Shown: in pieces, positions 55,176-62,220 of the stretch
Position numbering within the stretch: position 1 is the stretch's first letter
Layout: every line of letters begins with the position of its first letter
Assembly: GCF_015711645.1 (NCBI RefSeq)
Contig: NZ_JABTEX010000001.1
Coordinates: forward strand, 1,054,001 to 1,118,000
DNA from: Planomonospora sp. ID82291
GTDB taxonomy: Bacteria; Actinomycetota; Actinomycetes; Streptosporangiales; Streptosporangiaceae
Direction of reading: 5' to 3'
DNA: 64,000 bases
Notes under the pieces: model-generated
Seen by the model: only the letters and a program-made list of their open reading frames with translations
What the model was told of the DNA's origin: nothing
Databases searched by the model: none
Translations under genes and position numbers: made by a program

Positions 55176-55748
55176 ATGCCCGAAGTCACCGTCACCGTCG
55201 ACGGCGTCGCCTACGAGGAGGAGGTCGAGCCCCGCCTCCTCCTCGTCCATCTCCTGCGGGACCGGCTCGGCCGGACCGGCACCCCGATCGGCTGCGACAC
55301 GGGCAACTGCGGCTCCTGCACCGTGCTGCTCGACGGCCGGAGCGCCAAGAGCTGCTCCGTGCTCGCCGTACAGGCCGACGGGAGCGACGTGGTCACCGTC
55401 GAGGGCCTGGCCTCCGGCGGCGACCTGCACCCCATGCAGCGGGCCTTCCACGAGGAGCACGCCCTGCAGTGCGGGTACTGCACCCCCGGGATGATCATGG
55501 CCGCGATCGACCTGCTCCGCGACGACCCGGACCCGTCGGAGGAGGCCGTCCGCCGGGGGCTGGAGGGCAACCTGTGCCGGTGCACGGGCTACTGCACGAT
55601 CGTCCGCGCGGTACGGCGCGGCGCCCGCGCGATGTCCGGCGGCCGGGACGCCGGGCCGGGCGGTGAAGCGGGCGGTGAGGCCGCCGGTGGACCCGCGGGC
55701 GGTGAGGCCGCCGGCGAGCCCGCGGGCGAGGGGGTGGCGGCACCGTGA
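55176..55748 (+). CDS. coxS: Molybdenum hydroxylase 2Fe-2S small subunit (CoxS-like)
   Basis: A 190-residue iron-sulfur subunit carrying electrons from the molybdenum site to FAD. The plant-type cluster ligands are Cys40, 45, 48 and 60 ([10 protein letters not shown]); the second cluster uses Cys99, 102, 134 and 136 ([15 protein letters not shown]). The last ~30 residues are a Gly/Ala/Glu-rich tail of short repeats not usual for CoxS. It is the first gene of a coxS-L-M-G unit, overlapping coxL by four bases. The substrate of the complete enzyme is not known, so the cox symbol reflects family only. Confidence 0.9.
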   Translation: MPEVTVTVDGVAYEEEVEPRLLLVHLLRDRLGRTGTPIGCDTGNCGSCTVLLDGRSAKSCSVLAVQADGSDVVTVEGLASGGDLHPMQRAFHEEHALQCGYCTPGMIMAAIDLLRDDPDPSEEAVRRGLEGNLCRCTGYCTIVRAVRRGARAMSGGRDAGPGGEAGGEAAGGPAGGEAAGEPAGEGVAAP

Positions 55749-58174
55749 CCGAGCAGCTCGACGCGGGCCTCGTCGCCCGTCGGATCGCCGGGAGCGACCA
55801 GGTCGGCGAGCCCAGGGACCCCGCCGAGGGCCGCGAGGTCGGCCGCGCCCGCAGGCGCCGGGAGGACGCCCGGCTGATCACCGGGCGCACCCGCTGGACC
55901 GACAACATCCAGCTCCCCGGCATGCTGCACGTGGCGTTCCTGCGCAGCCCGATGGCGCACGCGCGCCTCACCCGGGTGGACGTCTCCGCCGCCCTGGCGA
56001 TGCCCGGCGTGGTCGCCGCCTTCTCCGGCCGCGACTTCGCCGGCGAGCAGGGCAGCCTGCCGTGCGCCTGGCCGGTCAGCGAGGACGTCGTCATCCCCGA
56101 CCACCCGCCCATGGCGGTCGACCGGGTCCGCTACGTCGGCGAGGCCGTGGCCTGCGTGGTCGCCACCGACCGCTACAGGGCCGCCGACGCGCTGGAGGCG
56201 ATCGAGGCCGACTACGAGCCGCTGGAGGCGGTGCTCGACATGACCGAGGCGCTCTCCGACGGCGCCCCGGCCGTGCACGAGGCCGGCAACCAGGCCTTCA
56301 CCTGGAGGTTCTCCGGCGGCGACGCCGACGCGGCGTTCCACGACGCCCCCGTGGTGCTCGACCGGACCTACGTCCAGCAGCGGCTCATCCCCACCGCGAT
56401 GGAGCCCCGGGCGGTGGTGGCCGTCCCCGAGGGCGAGGGCTTCACGCTCTACTCGGCGACCCAGATCCCGCACATCCTGCGCGTCATGCTCGCGCTGACC
56501 ACCGGCATCCCCGAGCACCTGCTGCGCGTGGTCGCCCCCGACGTGGGCGGCGGCTTCGGCTCCAAGCTCCAGGTCACCGCCGAGGAGGTGCTGGGCCTGC
56601 TGCTCGCCCGCCGGCTCGGCCGGCCCGTCAAGTGGACCGAGTCCCGCTCCGAGGGCAACCTGACCGCGCACCACGGCCGCGACCAGATCCAGCGGATCTC
56701 GGTGGCCGCCGAGCGGGACGGGCGCATCCGGGGCGTGCGGGTGGACCTGCTGGCCGACATGGGCGCCTACCTGATGCTGGTCACGCCGGGCGTGCCGCTG
56801 CTCGGCGCGTTCATGTACAGCGGCGTCTACAAGATGGACGCCTACGACTTCACCTGCACGGGCGTCTTCACCACCAAGGTGCCGACCGACGCCTACCGGG
56901 GCGCGGGCCGCCCCGAGGCGACGTTCGCGATCGAGCGCGCCGTCGACGAGCTCGCCGCCGAGCTGGGCCTGGACCCGGTCGAGGTACGGCGCCGCAACTG
57001 GATCTCCCGCGAGGAGTTCCCCTACACCACGGTCGCCGGGCTCACCTACGACTCCGGCGACTACGAGGCCGCCACCGAGCGGGCGCTGGCCCTGTTCGGC
57101 TACGACGAGCTCCGCGCCGAGCAGGCCGACCGGCGCGAGCGGCGCGACCCGGTCCAGCTCGGCATCGGCGTCTCGACGTACACCGAGATGTGCGGCCTGG
57201 CGCCGTCCCGGGTGCTCGGCTCGCTGAGCTACGGGGCGGGCGGCTGGGAGCACGCCGCGGTCCGGCTGCTGCCCACCGGCAAGGTCGAGGTCGTCACCGG
57301 CACCTCCCCGCACGGCCAGGGGCACGAGACGTCGTGGAGCCAGATCACGGCCGACGCGCTGGGCGTGCCGTTCGAGGACGTCTCCGTCCTGCACGGCGAC
57401 ACCGCCGTCTCGCCCCGGGGCATGGACACCTACGGCTCGCGCTCGCTGGTCGTCGGCGGCGTCGCCGTGCTGGCGGCCTGCGAGAAGGTCAAGGAGAAGG
57501 CGAAGCGGCTCGCCGCGCACCTGCTGGAGGCGGCCGACGACGACGTCGAGTTCGCGGACGGCACCTTCCGGGTGCGCGGCACCGACCAGGGCCGGACCAT
57601 CCAGGAGCTCGCGCTGGCCGCCTTCGCCGCGCACGACCTGCCGGACGGCTTCGAACCCCGGCTGGACGCCGACGCCACCTTCGACCCGGAGAACTTCTCC
57701 TTCCCGCACGGCACCCACCTGTGCGCGGTGGAGGCCGACACCGAGACGGGGCGCGTCGCGATCCGCTCCTACGTGGCGGTGGACGACGTGGGCCGGGTGG
57801 TGAACCCGCTGATCGTCGAGGGGCAGGTGCGCGGCGGCATCGCGCAGGGCATCGGCCAGGCCCTGTTCGAGGAGGCGGTCCACGACACCGGCGGCAACCT
57901 GCTCACCACGACGATGGCCGACTACCTGATCCCGTCCGCGGCGGATCTTCCCGACTTCGTCACCGACCGGACCGAGACCCCGGCGACCAGCAACCCCCTC
58001 GGCGTGAAGGGGGTCGGCGAGGCCGGGACGATCGCCGCCACCCCGGCCGTGGTCAACGCGGTCGTCGACGCGCTCCGCCCCCACGGCGTGCGCGACGTCC
58101 CGATGCCCTGCACACCCGAGCGGGTCTGGCGCGCCCTGGCCCGCTCCCGCGCGAACGACGGAGGTACGCGGTGA
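55745..58174 (+). CDS. coxL: Molybdopterin-binding large subunit, form II CoxL/xanthine dehydrogenase type
   Basis: An 809-residue catalytic subunit. The active-site loop reads AYRGAGR at residues 383-389 (56891-56911), the form II signature, not the AYxCSFR that holds the Cu-bound Cys of true (form I) CO dehydrogenase. VVAPDVGGGFGSKLQ, GTSPHGQGHETSWSQI and the C-terminal catalytic-Glu region GVKGVGEAGT are standard for the xanthine-dehydrogenase superfamily. It thus probably hydroxylates an aldehyde, purine or other heterocycle rather than CO. GTG overlaps of four bases occur at both ends. No maturation genes (CoxD, XdhC/CoxF) are in the window. Confidence 0.92.
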   Translation: MTEQLDAGLVARRIAGSDQVGEPRDPAEGREVGRARRRREDARLITGRTRWTDNIQLPGMLHVAFLRSPMAHARLTRVDVSAALAMPGVVAAFSGRDFAGEQGSLPCAWPVSEDVVIPDHPPMAVDRVRYVGEAVACVVATDRYRAADALEAIEADYEPLEAVLDMTEALSDGAPAVHEAGNQAFTWRFSGGDADAAFHDAPVVLDRTYVQQRLIPTAMEPRAVVAVPEGEGFTLYSATQIPHILRVMLALTTGIPEHLLRVVAPDVGGGFGSKLQVTAEEVLGLLLARRLGRPVKWTESRSEGNLTAHHGRDQIQRISVAAERDGRIRGVRVDLLADMGAYLMLVTPGVPLLGAFMYSGVYKMDAYDFTCTGVFTTKVPTDAYRGAGRPEATFAIERAVDELAAELGLDPVEVRRRNWISREEFPYTTVAGLTYDSGDYEAATERALALFGYDELRAEQADRRERRDPVQLGIGVSTYTEMCGLAPSRVLGSLSYGAGGWEHAAVRLLPTGKVEVVTGTSPHGQGHETSWSQITADALGVPFEDVSVLHGDTAVSPRGMDTYGSRSLVVGGVAVLAACEKVKEKAKRLAAHLLEAADDDVEFADGTFRVRGTDQGRTIQELALAAFAAHDLPDGFEPRLDADATFDPENFSFPHGTHLCAVEADTETGRVAIRSYVAVDDVGRVVNPLIVEGQVRGGIAQGIGQALFEEAVHDTGGNLLTTTMADYLIPSAADLPDFVTDRTETPATSNPLGVKGVGEAGTIAATPAVVNAVVDALRPHGVRDVPMPCTPERVWRALARSRANDGGTR

Positions 58175-59061
58175 TCCCCGCCCCGTTCGACTACGTCCGG
58201 CCCGCGTCCCTGGACGAGGCCTGCCGAGTGCTCGGCGAGGCCGGTGACGGCGACGGCGACGGCGAGGTCAAGGCGCTGGCCGGGGGCCAGTCCCTGCTGC
58301 CGCTGCTGCGCCTGCGCCTGGCCTACCCCTCCGTGCTGGTGGACCTGGGGCGCCTGGAGGAGCTGCGCGGCGTGCACGACCGCGGCGACCACGTGTTCAT
58401 CGGCGCGCTCACCACCCACGACGAGGTGCTGCGCTCCCCCGTGGTCCGCGAGCACGCCCCCCTGGTCGCCCTGGCCACCGCCACGGTCGCCGACCCCGCC
58501 GTACGGCACCGCGGCACCTTCGGCGGCTCCCTGGCCCACGCCGACCCGGCCGGGGACCTGCCCGCCGTCGCGCTCGCCCTGGACTGCGTGCTCGTCACCG
58601 CCTCCGGCGCGGGCGGGCGGGAGATCCCGGCGGCCGGGTTCTTCACCGGCTACCTGGAGACGGCGCTGGAACCCGGCGAGGTGCTGACCGGCGTCAAGGT
58701 GCCCAAGCTCGGCGACGGCTGGGGCTTCCACTACGAGAAGTTCCACCGGACCGCGCAGGCCTGGGCGGTGGTCGGCGTGGCCGCCGCCGTACGGATCGAC
58801 GCGGGGGCCGTCGCGCAGGCCCGGATCGGGCTGACCAACATGGGCCCGGCCCCGGTGCGGGCGCGGGCCGTGGAGACGGCGCTGCGCGGCGTGACCCCGC
58901 CGGCCGCGGGCGCGGGCGGCGGCCACGACCCGGTCAAGGACGCCTGCGCCTGGGCGGACGAGGGCACGTCGCCCCCGACGGACCTGCACGCCAGGCCCGA
59001 CTACCGCCGTCACCTGGCCCGGGTGCTGACCCACCGGGCCGTGCGGGCCGCGCTCCCGTGA
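58171..59061 (+). CDS. coxM: Molybdenum hydroxylase FAD-binding medium subunit (CoxM-like)
   Basis: A 296-residue flavin subunit that passes electrons to the final acceptor. It starts IPAPFDYVRPASLDEACRVL; ALAGGQSLLPLLRLRLAYPS is the first FAD motif and ADPAVRHRGTFGGSLAHADP the second (the AGGQS and T-I/V-GG motifs). The C-terminal CO_deh_flav domain ends near 280. The GTG overlaps the coxL stop, with GGAGG upstream. Order S-L-M differs from the M-S-L order of classical CO dehydrogenase operons. Confidence 0.92.
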   Translation: MIPAPFDYVRPASLDEACRVLGEAGDGDGDGEVKALAGGQSLLPLLRLRLAYPSVLVDLGRLEELRGVHDRGDHVFIGALTTHDEVLRSPVVREHAPLVALATATVADPAVRHRGTFGGSLAHADPAGDLPAVALALDCVLVTASGAGGREIPAAGFFTGYLETALEPGEVLTGVKVPKLGDGWGFHYEKFHRTAQAWAVVGVAAAVRIDAGAVAQARIGLTNMGPAPVRARAVETALRGVTPPAAGAGGGHDPVKDACAWADEGTSPPTDLHARPDYRRHLARVLTHRAVRAALP

Positions 59062-59207
59062 GCCGCGTCCCGCCGGCCGGCCGCTCCCTCTCCGCCGCCG
59101 GCGGGACGCCCACTCTGGCGAAGTCCCCGTCCGTAGTCGTACTGTCACAGGTATTGCAGGTGCCGCGGGCACGGCCCGCCCGGCCGACCTCGAACAGGAG
59201 CGGATCG

Positions 59208-60074
59208 ATGGCGATGCGGTTCGAGCACGAGTTCACGGTTCCGGTGCCGGTCGAACAGGCGTGGGCGGTGCTGCTCGACGTCGAGAGGGTCGCCCCCTGC
59301 CTGCCGGGGGCCGTGCTCGACACCGTGGAGGGCGACTCCTTCACCGGCCGGCTGAAGGTGCGGGTCGGCCCGATCACCGTCACCTACCGGGGCTCGGCCG
59401 CCTTCGCGGACGTCGACAAGGACGCGCACACCGCCGTCCTCAAGGCCTCCGGCAAGGAGGCCCGGGGTCCCGGGACGGCCTCCGCCACGGTCACCGTCCG
59501 GCTGTCCCCCGAGGGGGCGGGCACCCGCGCCGCGGTCGAGACGTCCTTCACCGTGACCGGCCGCCCCGCCCAGTTCGGCCGGGGCGTGATGGCCGAGGTC
59601 GGCGCCAAGCTCATCGACCGGTTCGCCGCCGAACTGTCCGGCCTGCTGAGCGAGCCCGCCGCCGGGGAGGCCTCCGCCCCGGGCGGGACCCCGGCCGCGG
59701 GCTCGCCGGAGACGGCGGAGCCCGGCGCGACCGGCGCGGCGCTCCCGGCGGGCGGCGGGACGGCGGAGGAGGCGGGCGCGAAGGGGCCGGACGGCCCGCC
59801 CGGGACGGTCCGCCCCATCCGCCGGCTGACGGCGGTGCCCTCCCCCGGCGAGACACCCGCGCTGGAGGAGGTCCGGCGGCAGGACGCCCACCCGGCCGGG
59901 ACCGCCCGCACCTCCCGCACCCCGGACGAGGAGGCCCTCGATCTGCTGGAGGTCGCCGGCGTCCCCCTCCTGCGCCGGCTGGCCCCCGTCGCGGCCGTCC
60001 TGGCGGGTCTCGCCCTGCTCGTCTGGCTGGTCCGCCGCGTGCTGCGCGGCCGCGACGGCCACCGCGCTCGCTGA
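59208..60074 (+). CDS. coxG: CoxG-type SRPBCC protein with membrane anchor
   Basis: A 288-residue protein. Residues 1-150 form an SRPBCC/CoxG domain (MRFEHEFTVPVPVEQAWAVL, LDVERVAPCLPGAVLDTVEG, FTGRLKVRVGPITVTYRGSA). A Pro/Ala/Gly linker of ~100 residues leads to one C-terminal helix (LLRRLAPVAAVLAGLALLVW) and basic residues. CoxG of carboxidotrophs recruits CO dehydrogenase to the membrane; this protein has the same anchor layout and follows coxS-L-M by 146 bases with AGGAG before its ATG. It probably docks the molybdo-enzyme to the membrane. Confidence 0.88.
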   Translation: MAMRFEHEFTVPVPVEQAWAVLLDVERVAPCLPGAVLDTVEGDSFTGRLKVRVGPITVTYRGSAAFADVDKDAHTAVLKASGKEARGPGTASATVTVRLSPEGAGTRAAVETSFTVTGRPAQFGRGVMAEVGAKLIDRFAAELSGLLSEPAAGEASAPGGTPAAGSPETAEPGATGAALPAGGGTAEEAGAKGPDGPPGTVRPIRRLTAVPSPGETPALEEVRRQDAHPAGTARTSRTPDEEALDLLEVAGVPLLRRLAPVAAVLAGLALLVWLVRRVLRGRDGHRAR

Positions 60075-60110
60075 CGGTCCGCCGGCGGGAGCCGTCCGGG
60101 GACCCCCGGC

Positions 60111-60263
60111 GTCGCCGGCGCTTCGCAGGCGGGAGCCGCCGGGGTCACCGGCGCTTGGCAGGCGGGGACCCCCGGGGTCGCCGGCGCTTGGCAGGCGGGG
60201 ACCCCCGGGGTCACCGGCGCTTGGCAGGCGGGGGCCGCCGGGGTCACCGGCGCTTGGCGGGCG
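60111..60263. repeat. 33-bp tandem repeat (4.6 copies) containing the GT39 stop codon
   Basis: Units at 60111, 60144, 60177, 60210 and a 21-base partial at 60243 (GTCACCGGCGCTTGGC and onward). The partial copy is the 3' end of the glycosyltransferase gene; its stop (60244-60246) is repeated in the units carrying GTCACC. The array fills the convergent gap with coxG. Confidence 0.93.
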
Positions 60264-61827
60264 CGGGCCGTTCGAGGAGGAGGACGGTGACGCCGCGCAG
60301 CGGCCAGGACCGCGCCACGGTGAACCCCCCGTCCAGCAACGCGTCGACCTTGGGCACCATCCCCGGCGCCACCCCGCTCCGGGACGGGAGGGCGGTTCCC
60401 GGCCGGATCGCCCGGCCCTGGTCGCTCCGGACCAGCCAGACCCGCCCGGCCCCGTCCCCCGCCCCGTCCCCGCCCGCGCCGAGGCGCGCCTCCGGCGGCA
60501 TGGGCGCGTAGCGGGTGAGCCCCTGGCGGGCCCACGGCACCACGTAGGCGATCGCGTCGCCGTCCCGCCGCTGCGCGGCGACGATCTCCGCCGCCGCCCG
60601 GTAGCTCACCTGGTGACCCGGCTCGGTGCGCAGCAGCACCTGCTGCCGGGCCCCGAGCGCCACCGCCACGCCGAGGGCGGCCACCAGGGCGGTCCGCGGC
60701 AGGCGCGCCGCGCCCAGCCCGGCGAGCAGGGCGAACGCGGGCGCGGCGAACAGGACGTACCGGGAGCTGTACACGGGCGTGATCAGGTGGGAGACGGCGA
60801 ACAGGACCGGGGCCGGGAGCACGCCCCACACCAGCAGTCCGAGGACGAAGGGCCGTCCCGCGGCCCGGCCGCCCCCGGCCCCGGTGCCGTCCCCGGCCGA
60901 GGCGTCGCCCCCGGCCCCGGTGTCGGCCCCCGCTCCGGTCCCCGCGCCGGTGCCGTCCCCGGCCCGGGTCCGCCCCGAGGCCGCACGCCGGAGCAGCAGC
61001 GTCCCGGCCGCCCCGAGACCGGCCAGGGCCACGGCCCAGCCGAGGAGCAGGGCGGGCAGGTGGCCCGGCTCGGGGACCGGCTGCCAGGCGGTGATCGCGC
61101 TTCGCACCAGGACGAGGTTCTCCCAGCCCGGCGCCTCCAGCCAGTTCACCTGCCCGACCTGCCCGGCCGAGACCGCGGCGACGGCGAGCGCGGCCGGTGA
61201 GCCCAGCGCCAGCCACGGCAGGCAGCGCCGGGAGACGACCAGATGGGCCGGGAGGGAGAGCACCGCGAAGAGGTGGGTGCAGGGGATCAGCGCGACGGCC
61301 AGGACGTAGCGGGCCCACCGCCCCGTCTCCAGCGCCCGGTGCAGGGACCAGAAGGCGAACACGGACGCGGCGACGGCCAGGGCGTACGGCCGGGCCTCCT
61401 GGCCGAACCGGGAGATCGCCGGCAGCGCCGCCAGGAGGATCCCCGCGACCACCCCGGCACGGGCGCCGCCGAGCCGGCGGCCGAGGTCGGCGAGCAGCCC
61501 GGTGGCGGCGGCCGTCGCGAGCGCGGAGGGCAGCCGCAGCCACCAGTCCACCGTGCCGAGGCGGGTCCAGGCGTACATCAGCAGGTAGTACGGGAGGAAG
61601 ACCGCGTCCCGCTCGCCGAGCGTCTCCCGCATGACGTCCAGCGAGGAGACGGCCTCCGCCGTGGCGAGCTCGTCGGCCCACATCGAGGGGGCCCACGAGC
61701 CCGCGACCGTCAGCGCCAGCGCGATCGCCGCGAGCAGCAGCGGCATCCGGGCCGAGGCGGACCGGGACGGCGCCGTGCCCGCCGGACGCCCCCGGCGGAT
61801 CGCGGCGTCCTGCCGGGTGCGGATCAT
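60244..61827 (-). CDS. Polyprenyl-phosphate-dependent glycosyltransferase, GT39/mannosyltransferase type
   Basis: A 527-residue polytopic membrane protein with 10-12 helices. The acidic pair expected at the catalytic site is in APSMWADELATAE, just after the first helix (MPLLLAAIALALTVAGSW), as in GT-C enzymes of the ArnT/PMT type; SRFGQEARPYALAVAASVFA is the second conserved loop. A Gly/Asp/Ala low-complexity cytoplasmic insert (TGAGADTGAGGDASAGDG) is present near residue 310. The ATG at 61827 has AAGGAG six bases upstream. Sugar and acceptor unknown; it is divergent from a teichoic-acid-type glycosyltransferase, so an envelope-glycan role is likely. Confidence 0.8.
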   Translation of the reverse strand: MIRTRQDAAIRRGRPAGTAPSRSASARMPLLLAAIALALTVAGSWAPSMWADELATAEAVSSLDVMRETLGERDAVFLPYYLLMYAWTRLGTVDWWLRLPSALATAAATGLLADLGRRLGGARAGVVAGILLAALPAISRFGQEARPYALAVAASVFAFWSLHRALETGRWARYVLAVALIPCTHLFAVLSLPAHLVVSRRCLPWLALGSPAALAVAAVSAGQVGQVNWLEAPGWENLVLVRSAITAWQPVPEPGHLPALLLGWAVALAGLGAAGTLLLRRAASGRTRAGDGTGAGTGAGADTGAGGDASAGDGTGAGGGRAAGRPFVLGLLVWGVLPAPVLFAVSHLITPVYSSRYVLFAAPAFALLAGLGAARLPRTALVAALGVAVALGARQQVLLRTEPGHQVSYRAAAEIVAAQRRDGDAIAYVVPWARQGLTRYAPMPPEARLGAGGDGAGDGAGRVWLVRSDQGRAIRPGTALPSRSGVAPGMVPKVDALLDGGFTVARSWPLRGVTVLLLERPAPAKRR

Positions 61828-61923
61828 CACGAGCTCCTTGGACGACGGGCGACGGCCCCCGGGAAGATCCCGTTCCGCCGCGGGAGCGGCCGGCACAGCT
61901 TACATTCGCCGTCCTCCTCCCGG

Positions 61924-62076
61924 TTTCCGGGAGGGTCCCGCTTCCGGGAGGGTCCCGCTTCCGGGAGGGTCCCGCTTCCGGGAGGGTCCCGCTTCCGGGA
62001 GGGTCCCGCTTCCGGGAGGGTCCCGCTTCCGGGAGGGTCCCGCTTCCGGGAGGGTCCCGCTTCCGGGAGGGTCCCG
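61924..62076. repeat. 17-bp tandem repeat, nine copies
   Basis: CTTCCGGGAGGGTCCCG repeated nine times head to tail, identical except for the first base of copy one. It lies in the divergent promoter region between the two glycosyltransferase genes. Confidence 0.96.
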
Positions 62077-62120
62077 CCTTTCGGGATCCGGATCCCGAGC
62101 GGCTTCCGGATCCCGAAAGG
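62077..62120. promoter_or_regulatory. 15-bp stem hairpin next to the 17-bp repeat
   Basis: CCTTTCGGGATCCGG (62077-62091) pairs perfectly with 62106-62120; loop 14 bases, itself containing ATCCCGA related to the arm. It follows the ninth 17-bp unit directly. It may insulate the divergent genes or bind a regulator. The rest of 61828-62220 holds no gene; AT-rich ATTTATTCGCGG near 62195 is a candidate promoter element for the plus-strand gene. Confidence 0.8.
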
Positions 62121-62220
62121 CGGGGCCGGGCCCGCACCGCCGGACCGGAGGCGGCAAAGAATCCACCATCAGTCAACAAGACGGGCAAGTCCGCATTTAT
62201 TCGCGGGAATACCCCAAATC

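Noticed and set aside
61924-62076. Possible CRISPR array
   Set aside because: The 17-bp units are contiguous with no spacers and no cas genes are present in the window.
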